A DNA stretch of 64,000 nt from Bacteroidota bacterium (lineage in GTDB: Bacteria; Bacteroidota; Bacteroidia; Cytophagales; Cyclobacteriaceae): the NCBI GenBank assembly GCA_023428695.1, contig JAEYWY010000031.1, forward strand, positions 1 to 64,000, given 5' to 3'. Positions within the stretch are counted from its first letter, which is position 1; the number at the start of each line of letters is the position of its first letter. The translations under genes were made by a program, and so were the position numbers. The notes under the pieces were generated by a model. The model made no database searches. It was not told the DNA's origin and worked only from the letters and a program-made list of their open reading frames with translations. Below, piece after piece: positions 42,808 through 51,316 of this stretch.

Positions 42808-44724
42808 TCATTCGTTTTCTCCAAGCCAGGCGTTTCGAAGCGCGAGTTGCTGCTCCGTCGCCGCCGGGTCGGGCTGCATCACATGCCGGCGGAATATTTC
42901 AACCTTCTTAACCGGTGCGCTCAACTCAACTTCACCGCTCGCGCCTGACTCATCCGTGCGAAGGACCTTATACTTCAGCGTGTCCGTTTGTGGCAAAGCC
43001 TGAAAGTGTTTCTGGAGGAAGGTACCAATTTCGGGTCCAAGGTCGGGCATCGGTTCACCGTTGACTGAAAGGAAGATATCACCCTCCTGAAATCCCAGTG
43101 CCTTACCCATGGCGTTTTGCCTTTCGATAGTCGCGATCTTTAACATGGGTTTCCCCTCGTCGCCGGCAACACCGAGATCACTTCCGGAAAATCCCATGCT
43201 AAAGTCTTCGAATTTTTGCTCCTTTTCGTAAAGGATACCCACCAGCTGAAAGATTTCCTTTAACGGGAGTGGTTCTGCTCCGGCAACATGCTTTGAAAAG
43301 AATGTTGCAATTTCAGGATACGTCATCGACGTGATGACTTCAAAAAGTTCTTCGTCGCTGAACGCCTTGTCCTTGCCAAATTTCTTCGAAAGATCCAGCA
43401 TCAGATCTCGCAGGTTGTACTTGCCATCGGACAGCGACAGCAACTTGATATCAAGACACATGGCGATAAGCGCGCCTTTTTGATAGACGTTATAGAACTG
43501 GTCGTGATATTTGTCAAGCACATTCTGACTGATTTCAGTGAACGGAACGTCATCGATGAATTCATCGGCGGTCACCATTTTTTCATAGAGCACGCTTATG
43601 TATTCGTCGCGGTTGATGATACCGTGTCTTACCTGAACGCTACTCGCGAAATATTCGGTCACGCCTTCGTACAGCCAAAGGTGTCGCGACATTTCCGGGT
43701 CGTTAAAGTCGAAATCCGCTATTTGTTCTGAGTGAACAGTTAACGGAGTAAGTATATGGAAGAATTCGTGAGCTGCGACGTCCTGCAACTGACTGTTGAT
43801 CTCGTTGATCGGCATCTCGGGCATGTAATACAGTGAGGAGTAGGAGTGTTCAAGGGCGCCGTAGCTGATACTGGGTTCATCGGTAAAGTAGAATATGAAT
43901 GCATATTTTTCGACCGGAAGCTTTCCGCCGAGAAACTTCGTTTGGGCTTCAAGGATTTCGCGGATGCTTTCGGCAATCTCCTTCGCGGTGATCATGTTGT
44001 TCGGCGAATATGAGCCGATCAAAACTTCGGCATTCGCCGCGCGGATAACTGCCGTGTCTGGTTTGGCAAACATCAACGGTGAATCGATCAGTTCGTCATA
44101 GTCAGTTGTCTGGAAAATATCAACGGCCTTGCCCTGCGGCGATTCGTTCTTCTTTTCCGGTTTGACAATTTTTAGCGGTGCTCCTGTTTGGACGGGAATC
44201 AAACCCGTGCTTCCGTAAAAATCATTGCTGCGCACAACTTTTATCTGGAACGGAATGTCTTTCATGTCCTTTATGTAGCCGAAGAAACCGCTCGTATTTA
44301 CAATGAAGTTTTTTCCGTCTTCAATATTCGTTCCCGCCGGCCAGAATATCTCCGGGCCATCGACTTGCGTGTCGAATGTATCGTCTACCCAATAACTGAT
44401 CTTAACCAGTTTGCCGGCGTTTCTGATCTTCCAGGTGTTTACGTCGACCTTTTCAACCGGAAGTGGTTTACCCTTCTTGTCCAGGGCCTTGAAATCGTTG
44501 ACATAACGACCATAGTCGGCGATTGCATAGGTGCCGGGAACCACTTTGGGCATGTAAAAGGTTATTTCATCAGGAAGACTACCGGGTACCGACAGTTCGA
44601 CATATACGCGGTCATCAACCACGCGGGACAGGTCAAGTGTGTAGTCGTATTTATTTGATTTGTTTTGGGAAAACAAAAACGAGCCATTCAAACAAATGGC
44701 TATAATCAGGAAGGTAATGCGCAT
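42808..44724 (-). CDS. M61 family metallopeptidase with C-terminal PDZ domain
   Basis: 638 residues with a signal peptide (MRITFLIIAICLNGSFLFSQ). An N-terminal beta domain is followed by the gluzincin zinc site HEFFH in DVAAHEFFHILTP and the third ligand in LWLYEGVTEYFAS. A PDZ domain (about 525-600; FSMGFSGSDLGVAGDEGKP ... GFQEGDIFLSVNG) sits at the C-terminus. Family M61 includes glycyl aminopeptidase, so an aminopeptidase in the periplasm is likely. It has a short divergent region with the CoA-binding gene. Confidence 0.93.
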   Translation of the reverse strand: MRITFLIIAICLNGSFLFSQNKSNKYDYTLDLSRVVDDRVYVELSVPGSLPDEITFYMPKVVPGTYAIADYGRYVNDFKALDKKGKPLPVEKVDVNTWKIRNAGKLVKISYWVDDTFDTQVDGPEIFWPAGTNIEDGKNFIVNTSGFFGYIKDMKDIPFQIKVVRSNDFYGSTGLIPVQTGAPLKIVKPEKKNESPQGKAVDIFQTTDYDELIDSPLMFAKPDTAVIRAANAEVLIGSYSPNNMITAKEIAESIREILEAQTKFLGGKLPVEKYAFIFYFTDEPSISYGALEHSYSSLYYMPEMPINEINSQLQDVAAHEFFHILTPLTVHSEQIADFDFNDPEMSRHLWLYEGVTEYFASSVQVRHGIINRDEYISVLYEKMVTADEFIDDVPFTEISQNVLDKYHDQFYNVYQKGALIAMCLDIKLLSLSDGKYNLRDLMLDLSKKFGKDKAFSDEELFEVITSMTYPEIATFFSKHVAGAEPLPLKEIFQLVGILYEKEQKFEDFSMGFSGSDLGVAGDEGKPMLKIATIERQNAMGKALGFQEGDIFLSVNGEPMPDLGPEIGTFLQKHFQALPQTDTLKYKVLRTDESGASGEVELSAPVKKVEIFRRHVMQPDPAATEQQLALRNAWLGENE

Positions 44725-44806
44725 GTCAGCTGTATTTTTTTGGCGAAGTTAACTTTATTTATTTGCAGGTTGAGGTAAATTAATCCAACGGCTTAAAGCA
44801 CGTTCT

Positions 44807-45175
44807 ATGGGAAAGAAGACTGTAATTATTGGTGCCACCCCTGACCGTTCACGGTATGCATATCTAGCCGCTCAGATGCTGGACGAGTATGGGCATGAGT
44901 TCGTCCCGTTGAGCATCAAAACCGGGGAAGTGTTTGGCCGCGAGATTCTCGACCTGCGGCAAAGGCCGGTTATTGATGGGGTTGACACGGTTACGATGTA
45001 CGTAGGCACGCGCAACCAGGCTGAATGGATCGACTACATCTTAAGCCTCAAACCCAAACGCATTATTTTCAATCCGGGAACAGAGAACGACGCTTTCGCG
45101 AGCCGGGCCGAACGCGAGAACATTGAGGCGCTCGAAGCATGCACGCTTGTGATGCTCAGAACCGGGCAATACTAA
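44807..45175 (+). CDS. CoA-binding domain protein
   Basis: 122 residues, a single Rossmann-type CoA-binding domain. TVIIGATPDRSRYAYLAAQML starts the fold, VPLSIKTGEVFGREI is the second strand, and IIFNPGTENDAF and LEACTLVMLRTGQY close it. Stand-alone proteins of this kind are common in Bacteroidota. They have the nucleotide-binding fold of succinyl-CoA synthetase but no catalytic His, and the biological role is unclear. Convergent with the next gene. Confidence 0.88.
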   Translation: MGKKTVIIGATPDRSRYAYLAAQMLDEYGHEFVPLSIKTGEVFGREILDLRQRPVIDGVDTVTMYVGTRNQAEWIDYILSLKPKRIIFNPGTENDAFASRAERENIEALEACTLVMLRTGQY

Positions 45176-45183
45176 TTCGGTTG

Positions 45184-45657
45184 CTACCTGCGCGGAACGT
45201 TATCCTTTTCAATGGCAATCACACTGACGCAAACGATCTTCCATTGACCTTTCACTTTTTCAAGGACACGTACTTCGGCCTGAGGTGGGCGCCGCGTGTT
45301 GTCGTTAACTTTCTGCGTAAAACGCGCATACGCACCATTGCCAAACACTCTTATTTCATGCCAGGTGCGATCAATCTTTGCAGGGGAGGGTTTGGCCGTG
45401 CGGAAATAATCAGCAAATCCCGCCTCGATGGATTGCCATCCTGAAAAGCTATTAACGTCGGTTGTATCTGCAAACGACCAGAAAGCGTATGGCACCTGGG
45501 CCCAGCTTTCGGCCCAGGTCTTCTGATCGATTTCAAAAAATGCCTTGGTCTCGCGTTCAATGAGAGCCTTTATTGCTTCGATATCTTTCTTTTGGCTGAA
45601 CGCGCTAAATGTGATAGCAAAGAAAACTAAAGGAATAAAAAGCCGGATTGTTTTCAT
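45184..45657 (-). CDS. Secreted SnoaL/NTF2-like protein
   Basis: 157 residues with a signal peptide (MKTIRLFIPLVFFAITFSAFS). The mature part is one NTF2-like cone: an N-terminal helix IEAIKALIERETKAFFEIDQ, then strands carrying WAQVPYAFWSFA, WHEIRVFGNGAYARFTQKV and VLEKVKGQWKIVCVSVIAIE. The exported NTF2-like fold is common in this phylum as a binding or enzyme scaffold. No active-site residues can be assigned, so no reaction is proposed. Confidence 0.78.
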   Translation of the reverse strand: MKTIRLFIPLVFFAITFSAFSQKKDIEAIKALIERETKAFFEIDQKTWAESWAQVPYAFWSFADTTDVNSFSGWQSIEAGFADYFRTAKPSPAKIDRTWHEIRVFGNGAYARFTQKVNDNTRRPPQAEVRVLEKVKGQWKIVCVSVIAIEKDNVPRR

Positions 45658-45795
45658 AGTGGTTCGATTTGGGTGTGCATTAGTAATTTACCCATAACCG
45701 ATCACATTTCAATCGTTTTCAAAAACGATTTTGGCCCATACCAGCCGGCTAGACTCCGCCTGAAAGAGCGAAATATAAAGACCCGGCTTTGTCGA

Positions 45796-46341
45796 TTATT
45801 CTCCGGATACTTTGGCGGCGTATGCCTCCAGTTTTCCGATTTCCTGATCGATCATGTACAAGCCGACGCCCTCTTCGCCGATGAGTTCGAATAGTTCAAC
45901 CGCACGCCGTGCAATAGTCTCTTCCTCGCGCTGCTCCATGACATACCACTGGAGAAAGTTGAATGTCGCGAAGTCCTTGATCTGAAAACAATGATCGACA
46001 ATCGAGTTGATTGATTTGGTGACTTCGATTTCGTGATGCAGTACGCTTTCAAAAACTTCACGAAGGTTTTCAAACGAATGCTTGAGCCCCGAGATCTCGG
46101 GCTGCAGCGCATGACCACCCGCAGCGTTCACATAACGGAAAAGCTTCAGCATGTGCATCCGCTCTTCTTCAGCATGTCTGTATAGAAAACCGGAGGATAC
46201 TTCATAGCCATGCCCTTCGCACCATGACGCCATCGAAAGGTATGCTGCGGAAGATGTGCCCTCCATCATGATCTGCTTGTTCAGCAACTTTTCGGTTTCT
46301 TCTGTTATCGATCTCTTTGGGGTGATTTTTTGCTTTTCCAT
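45796..46341 (-). CDS. Ferritin
   Basis: 181 residues in a four-helix ferritin fold. The ferroxidase ligands can be placed: Glu in LLNKQIMMEGTSSAAYLSMA, Glu-x-x-His in HAEEERMHMLKLF, Glu in EVFESVLHHEIEVTKS, and Gln/Glu in FLQWYVMEQREEE. It stores iron in the cytoplasm. A basic N-terminal extension (MEKQKITPKRSITEETEKL) is longer than usual. It lies near the suf and aconitase genes but is transcribed alone. Confidence 0.93.
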   Translation of the reverse strand: MEKQKITPKRSITEETEKLLNKQIMMEGTSSAAYLSMASWCEGHGYEVSSGFLYRHAEEERMHMLKLFRYVNAAGGHALQPEISGLKHSFENLREVFESVLHHEIEVTKSINSIVDHCFQIKDFATFNFLQWYVMEQREEETIARRAVELFELIGEEGVGLYMIDQEIGKLEAYAAKVSGE

Positions 46342-46423
46342 AATGCTTGATCATTTAATCAAATGTACGGTTTGTTATTCTGATTGTCATGGCACAGGAA
46401 TAGGTACGCGGCAATCAGATCAA

Positions 46424-46453
46424 TAAAAAAAAGCCGCACTGAGCGGCTTTTCT
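46424..46453 (-). terminator. Intrinsic terminator of the aconitase gene
   Basis: On the minus strand AAAAGCCGC, a five-base loop and GCGGCTTTT form a tight hairpin followed by a run of T, about ten bases after the aconitase stop. The sequence also has T on the other side, so it may work in both directions. Confidence 0.8.
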
Positions 46454-46461
46454 ACAAAGTT

Positions 46462-49161
46462 TTACTTTTTCTTTTTAGCGCCGCTTCTGGCTTTGGCCGA
46501 CTTCTTTGCGGTTACTTTCTTAACCACTTTCCGTACGAGCTTCTTAGCCTTCCTTGCGGCATCGCCTGCGACGACTTTCACGATCTTGCGCAATGATACC
46601 TTGCCTTTCTTCACAGGTTTCTTTGCAGCTTTCTTAGCAACGGCTTTCTTGGTCTTTGCAACTGCTTTAGCTTTCTTAGGTGCCGTAGCTTTTTTCACCG
46701 ATGCTGCCTTTCCTGCCTTGGTTACAGCTTTGCTCGCAGCCTTCTTTTTCGTGCTTGGCTTTGCTGTGCTCTTAGAAACGGCTTTCTTCTCAGCTTTCTT
46801 CACCGACCTGGCTGATACGGCCTTCTTCTCAACTCTTTTCTGAATCACAGTTTTGCCCGGAGTCTTTGTAGTTGGAACGAGGTCCTTTTTCTTTTCCGAT
46901 GCGAATCTCTCGGCCATCAGGTTAAGGGCAGAACCCGCCTTAAACCATTGGATCTGACTTGCATTGTACGTATGGTTGACCAGTATTTCGTCTGTTGTAC
47001 CGTCAGTGTGATGAAGGACGAGCGTCAACGGCTTATCCGGTGCGAACGTAGTCAGCCCAACGATATCGATGATGTCATCTTCGTGGATTTTGTTGTAATC
47101 TTCCTTGTCTGCAAATGTAAGCGCGAGCATACCCTGCTTCTTGAGGTTCGTTTCGTGGATACGGGCAAAAGACTTCACCAGGATCGCGCGTACACCGAGG
47201 TGACGCGGTTCCATCGCTGCGTGTTCGCGCGATGAACCTTCACCATAGTTTTCATCACCGACAACAATCGATCCGATACCCTGCGCCTTATAAGCGCGTT
47301 GTACCTGTGGAACTTCATCGTAGTTGCCATTTAACGTATTCTTAACGCTGTTGATCTGACCATTGAAGAAGTTCGTGGCTCCGATAAGCAGGTTATTGGA
47401 AATATTGTCGAGGTGACCACGGTACTTGAGCCACTTTCCGGCCATCGAAATGTGGTCAGTGGTACACTTGCCTTTAGCTTTGATAAGAAGTCGCAAGCCT
47501 CTGAGATCAGTACCTTCCCAGGGCTTGAATGGATCAAGCAACTGGAGGCGATCCGATGTCGGGCTCACGTTAACCTGTACCTTGCTACCGTCAGCAGCAG
47601 GTGCCACGTAACCAGGATCTTTTACGTCGAAACCCTTTACAGGAAGTTCATCGCCGGTAGGAGGGTCGAGTTTAACCTGTTCGCCTCTTTCATTAGTCAG
47701 ATAATCAGTTTCAGGATTGAAGCTGAGGTCACCTGCAATAGCAAGTGCAGTCACCAGTTCAGGTGAACCCACAAATGCATAGGTATTCGGGTTACCGTCA
47801 TTCCGTGACTGGAAGTTTCTGTTGAATGAATGAACAATCGTGTTCTTTTCGCGCTTGTCGGCACCTACGCGGTTCCACATACCGATACATGGTCCGCATG
47901 CATTGGCGAATACTTTTGCGCCGATCTTGTTGAATGTATCGATGAATCCATCGCGTTCGATCGTATACCGTACCTGTTCTGAACCAGGTGTGATTGTGAA
48001 CTCGGCTTTGGTCTTAAGTCCTTTCGCTGCAACCTGACGCGCGAGACTCGCTGCTCTTGAGATGTCTTCGTAAGAAGAGTTGGTACATGAACCAATTAAT
48101 CCCACTTCAACCTTTAAGGGCCAGCCATTTTTTTGTGCTTCCTCTTTCAGCTTTGAAATAGGAGTTGCAAGATCAGGGGTAAATGGTCCGTTCAAATGCG
48201 GCTCAAGTTCAGAGAGGTTGATCTCGACAACCTGATCAAAGTACTGCTCAGGGTTTGCGTACACTTCAGGATCACCGGTGAGGTGTTCCTTAATTTCATC
48301 TGCCATTTTTGCGACTTCGGCACGACCGGTAGCGATGAGATAACGTGCCATCGATTCGTCGTACCCAAATGTTGAAGTCGTTGCACCTACTTCAGCACCC
48401 ATGTTACATATGGTGCCTTTGCCGGTACAGCTAAGTGCCTGAGCGCCTTCACCGAAGTATTCCAGGATCGCACCAGTGCCGCCTTTTACCGTAAGTATTC
48501 CGGCCACCTTGAGGATAACATCCTTCGCGGATGCCCAGCCGCTCAACTTGCCGGTAAGCTTAATTCCGATGAGTTTGGGAAACTTCAACTCCCAGGCCAT
48601 TCCTGCCATCACGTCTACTGCATCTGCACCGCCCACGCCGATGGCAACCATTCCCAGACCACCTGCATTCACAGTGTGAGAATCTGTTCCAATCATCATA
48701 CCGCCGGGGAATGCATAATTCTCGAGTACTACCTGGTGAATAATTCCGGCCCCGGGTTTCCAGAAACCAATTCCGTATTTATTCGAAACGGATGAGAGGA
48801 AATCAAAAACTTCCTTGCTTTCTTTTGTTGCTGCTGTAAGATCTTCTTCAGCACCGGTTTTTGCAACGATCAGGTGATCGCAGTGAACGGTTGAAGGAAC
48901 GGCGACTTTCGGTCTGCCAGCTGACATGAATTGGAGCAAAGCCATCTGCGCGGTAGCATCCTGCATGGCTACCCTGTCCGGCGCAAAATCTACGTATGAT
49001 TTTCCCCGGCCAAAGTTTTCTGCACGCTGGTCTTGATGTAGGTGCGAATACAGGATTTTTTCAGAAAGGGTCAAAGGGCGGTTTACTACCTGCCTCGCTT
49101 TCGCAATACGCGACGGCATCTGCCGGTAAACAGCCTTAATCATGTCAAGATCAAATACCAT
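46462..49161 (-). CDS. acnA: Aconitate hydratase with a lysine-rich, histone-H1-like C-terminal tail
   Basis: 899 residues. Residues 1-753 are a complete mitochondrial-type aconitase. The [4Fe-4S] cysteines are in GSCTNSSYEDI and ANACGPCIGMW, the swivel domain has the GEGSSREHAAMEPRHLG substrate loop, and the end of the fold is near NLMAERF. Such enzymes are usually about 750 residues. Here the frame continues without break for 146 residues (46465-46902) of which 50 are lysine, with alanine, proline-lysine and serine-lysine repeats (KKATAPKKAKAVAKTKKAVA) like histone H1-type bacterial tails. The stop and terminator follow at once. The TCA-cycle role is certain; nucleic-acid binding by the tail is inference. 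Confidence 0.95.
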   Translation of the reverse strand: MVFDLDMIKAVYRQMPSRIAKARQVVNRPLTLSEKILYSHLHQDQRAENFGRGKSYVDFAPDRVAMQDATAQMALLQFMSAGRPKVAVPSTVHCDHLIVAKTGAEEDLTAATKESKEVFDFLSSVSNKYGIGFWKPGAGIIHQVVLENYAFPGGMMIGTDSHTVNAGGLGMVAIGVGGADAVDVMAGMAWELKFPKLIGIKLTGKLSGWASAKDVILKVAGILTVKGGTGAILEYFGEGAQALSCTGKGTICNMGAEVGATTSTFGYDESMARYLIATGRAEVAKMADEIKEHLTGDPEVYANPEQYFDQVVEINLSELEPHLNGPFTPDLATPISKLKEEAQKNGWPLKVEVGLIGSCTNSSYEDISRAASLARQVAAKGLKTKAEFTITPGSEQVRYTIERDGFIDTFNKIGAKVFANACGPCIGMWNRVGADKREKNTIVHSFNRNFQSRNDGNPNTYAFVGSPELVTALAIAGDLSFNPETDYLTNERGEQVKLDPPTGDELPVKGFDVKDPGYVAPAADGSKVQVNVSPTSDRLQLLDPFKPWEGTDLRGLRLLIKAKGKCTTDHISMAGKWLKYRGHLDNISNNLLIGATNFFNGQINSVKNTLNGNYDEVPQVQRAYKAQGIGSIVVGDENYGEGSSREHAAMEPRHLGVRAILVKSFARIHETNLKKQGMLALTFADKEDYNKIHEDDIIDIVGLTTFAPDKPLTLVLHHTDGTTDEILVNHTYNASQIQWFKAGSALNLMAERFASEKKKDLVPTTKTPGKTVIQKRVEKKAVSARSVKKAEKKAVSKSTAKPSTKKKAASKAVTKAGKAASVKKATAPKKAKAVAKTKKAVAKKAAKKPVKKGKVSLRKIVKVVAGDAARKAKKLVRKVVKKVTAKKSAKARSGAKKKK

Positions 49162-49205
49162 AATTGTTGTTTTAAAACCGCTGCTAAAGTAATGAATTTT
49201 TCTTC

Positions 49206-49697
49206 CTAATGAAGGGCCGCTTCAGACTTAACGGGACTTGTAGCCGTAGCATGATCCCTTATCTTATCCAACAGCGAATTCAGTTGACGGGTTTCGTCAT
49301 CAGAGAGGTTCTTCAGCAACGCTTCGAATTCTTCCACAGGCTTTTCCATTTCGCGGAGGAGTTGCAGGCCTGATTCGGTGATCGTCACTTCCACGGCGCG
49401 CTTGTCTTTCTCCGCACCCTTGCGACTCACAAGTTGCTTAAGCCGCAGCCGTTCCACGATACGCGAAGCGTCAGACATCTTGTCCAGCATCCGGTCGCGG
49501 ATCAGGTTTACCGACGCGTGTCCCGGATGCTGCCCACGAAGGATACGCAACACGTTGTACTGCTGCCGGGTAATATCGTACTGCTTGAACAGCATGTTCA
49601 TCCGGTCCTGGATGAAATACGAGGTATAGAGAATGTTAAGGATGGCCTTTTGAGATTCGTTTCGGAATTTCTGCTGAATATCGTTTTCGAGAGACAT
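49206..49697 (-). CDS. MarR family transcriptional regulator
   Basis: 163 residues, a winged-helix MarR protein. Helices INILYTSYFIQDRMNMLFKQ and ITRQQYNVLRILRGQHPG lead into the recognition region IRDRMLDKMSDASRIVERLRLKQLV and the wing RKGAEKDKRAVEVTITESG. The dimerisation helices lie at both ends. It is transcribed alone, 44 bases downstream of the aconitase start on the same strand, and its target cannot be inferred. MarR proteins typically repress nearby genes in response to small ligands. Confidence 0.92.
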   Translation of the reverse strand: MSLENDIQQKFRNESQKAILNILYTSYFIQDRMNMLFKQYDITRQQYNVLRILRGQHPGHASVNLIRDRMLDKMSDASRIVERLRLKQLVSRKGAEKDKRAVEVTITESGLQLLREMEKPVEEFEALLKNLSDDETRQLNSLLDKIRDHATATSPVKSEAALH

Positions 49698-49801
49698 AAA
49701 ATGAGAACAGTTAAGGGTGTTTTTTATGTCTCGAAGTTAAATCAATTCCGTTTGAATTGAACAACAATCCGATCAAAAAAGCTAAACAACCGAATGATCG
49801 T

Positions 49802-50491
49802 TTACTTGCTGTTGATGTAGTTCAGAAACTCCCGCTTGACGTTCTCGTCGTTGAACTTACCCGAAAAATAAGCGGTTCCGGTCTTGCTGTTCGTGTCTCC
49901 AACCCCGCGGGAAGCTACGCACATGTGGTTGGCGTCTATCACCACCCCGACATTTCCGGTATGCAGCACCCGCTCGATCTCTTTGCCTATCTGTACCGTT
50001 AGCCGTTCCTGAACCTGCGGACGTTTGGCAAAATACTGTACGATCCGGTTGATCTTTGAAAGGCCGATTACCTTTCCATTTGAAAAATAGGCAACGTGGG
50101 CTTTGCCGTAAATCGGAACAAAATGGTGTTCACAATGGGAGTAAAAGGTGATGTCCTTTTCGACCAGCATCTGGTCGTAGTTATACTTGTTTTCGAATAG
50201 CCTGGCATGGGGCCTGTTCCTTGGATTCAGACCGCTGAATACCTCCTTGACATACATCTTCGCCACGCGTTTTGGTGTCCCGCTCAGACTGTCGTCAGTA
50301 AGATCGAGACCGAGGATGTGCATGATCTCGCGAAAGTGTTTTTCGATCCGGATGATCTTTTCATCATCGTCGAGTTCGAACGCGTCTTCGCGGAGTGGCG
50401 TCTCAAAAGAAGAGCCTACGTGATCATCCGCCAGGTCGTCGTCGATCTTGTTAAGTGACTGGATATTCAACGAAATTTCTTTCTGTCTCAT
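49802..50491 (-). CDS. folE: GTP cyclohydrolase I
   Basis: 229 residues. The zinc ligands are in YSHCEHHFVPIYGKAH (Cys, His) and NHMCVASRG (Cys). GLSKINRIVQYFAKRPQVQERLT is the family signature, and TSKTGTAYFSG-like text ends the fold. It turns GTP into dihydroneopterin triphosphate for folate or queuosine. An acidic N-terminal extension of about 40 residues precedes the core. Its start codon lies 41 bases inside the 3' end of the queD gene, so the two are coupled. Confidence 0.96.
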   Translation of the reverse strand: MRQKEISLNIQSLNKIDDDLADDHVGSSFETPLREDAFELDDDEKIIRIEKHFREIMHILGLDLTDDSLSGTPKRVAKMYVKEVFSGLNPRNRPHARLFENKYNYDQMLVEKDITFYSHCEHHFVPIYGKAHVAYFSNGKVIGLSKINRIVQYFAKRPQVQERLTVQIGKEIERVLHTGNVGVVIDANHMCVASRGVGDTNSKTGTAYFSGKFNDENVKREFLNYINSK

Positions 50492-50861
50492 ACAAGGTGA
50501 TTTTCAGTTCTAATGACGGATCGATTTTCTCCCGCAGGATTTCCCAGATAACCACGGCGATATTCTCAGCCGTCGGATTTCTTTTTTGGAAGTATGACGT
50601 ATCGAGATTCAGATTCCGGTGATCAAACTTCCGGATGACGTGCTCGCGGATAATATCACTCAGCCGCTTGAGATCATAAACGTATCCTGTTTCCGGATCC
50701 GGATCGCCGGTGAGCGATACCAGTAATTCGTAATTGTGTCCGTGAAAGTTTGGGTTCGCGCACTTTCCGAATACTTCAATGTTTTTTGAATCAGACCAGT
50801 CCGGACGGTAAAGCCGGTGCGCGGCATTGAAGTGTTCCTTACGTGTTACCTTTACTTTCAT
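50451..50861 (-). CDS. queD: 6-carboxytetrahydropterin synthase
   Basis: About 136 residues. The zinc histidines are in EHFNAAHRL and FHGHNYELLV, and the catalytic Cys lies in VFGKCANPNFHGHN. The fold ends with the Glu in LYETERNFVEY. With folE it gives the first two steps of preQ0/queuosine synthesis; a 6-pyruvoyl tetrahydropterin synthase role is the alternative. The ATG at 50861 opens MKVKVTRKEHF; the TTG further upstream adds six residues with no support. Confidence 0.92.
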   Translation of the reverse strand: MKVKVTRKEHFNAAHRLYRPDWSDSKNIEVFGKCANPNFHGHNYELLVSLTGDPDPETGYVYDLKRLSDIIREHVIRKFDHRNLNLDTSYFQKRNPTAENIAVVIWEILREKIDPSLELKITLYETERNFVEYPVT

Positions 50862-51316
50862 GTATTCGTCATACCGCAAGCTGCTAAGTTAACAAGAATG
50901 TTCTGGTAACCTAGGAAACCTCGCCTATGGATAAGAAACCGAATTGAGGGTAAAAGGTTCAAACGACCGTAGTAAACACGCGCCCTTTTTCCTCGTTCCC
51001 ATTCGGGCGTTAGGCGATATTATTCTGCGTCGACGAGCCATCGATGTTTGGAATTTTTGTAACTACGCGCTTCTGATATAACTCAACGCCCGGCTGAGAT
51101 GCCCACGTCGGTGAATGTATTTGCCGGATTTTGTGTTTGTCCAAAAGCTACAGTGCTACAGATGGCAATCAGGGAAAGCAAAACAAGTAGCAACAAGCGG
51201 AATTTTGCGTTCACAGTCAAAGAGGGTTAGGTTAGGGCAACGAATATATGATACTAAAGTAAAATTTCATAGATTTTGGATTATTTTTTGAAAATCAGCT
51301 AGTTATCAATCGCCAC
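50862..51316. other. Intergenic region around a possible tiny gene
   Basis: Apart from the 44-codon candidate at 51083-51214 I see no gene, hairpin terminator or repeat. An A/T-rich stretch at 51241-51300 precedes the APS reductase start and may hold its promoter, but no exact TAnnTTTG is present. Confidence 0.35.
51083..51214 (-). CDS. Possible tiny secreted peptide, GTG start
   Basis: A 43-residue frame from GTG at 51214 (or TTG at 51220). A basic start (VNAKFR) and a strong hydrophobic core (LLLLVLLSLIAICSTVAFG) form a convincing signal peptide with cleavage after AFG. Only about 18 residues remain (QTQNPANTFTDVGISAGR). It could be a secreted peptide, a leader remnant of a lost gene, or chance. 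No ATG is available, and I recognise no family. Confidence 0.3.
   Translation of the reverse strand: MNAKFRLLLLVLLSLIAICSTVAFGQTQNPANTFTDVGISAGR

Noticed and set aside
46465..46902. Lysine-rich tail as a separate H1-like gene or a frameshift product
   Set aside because: The frame is continuous from the aconitase fold, there is no start codon with an RBS at the junction, and the terminator directly follows the tail stop.
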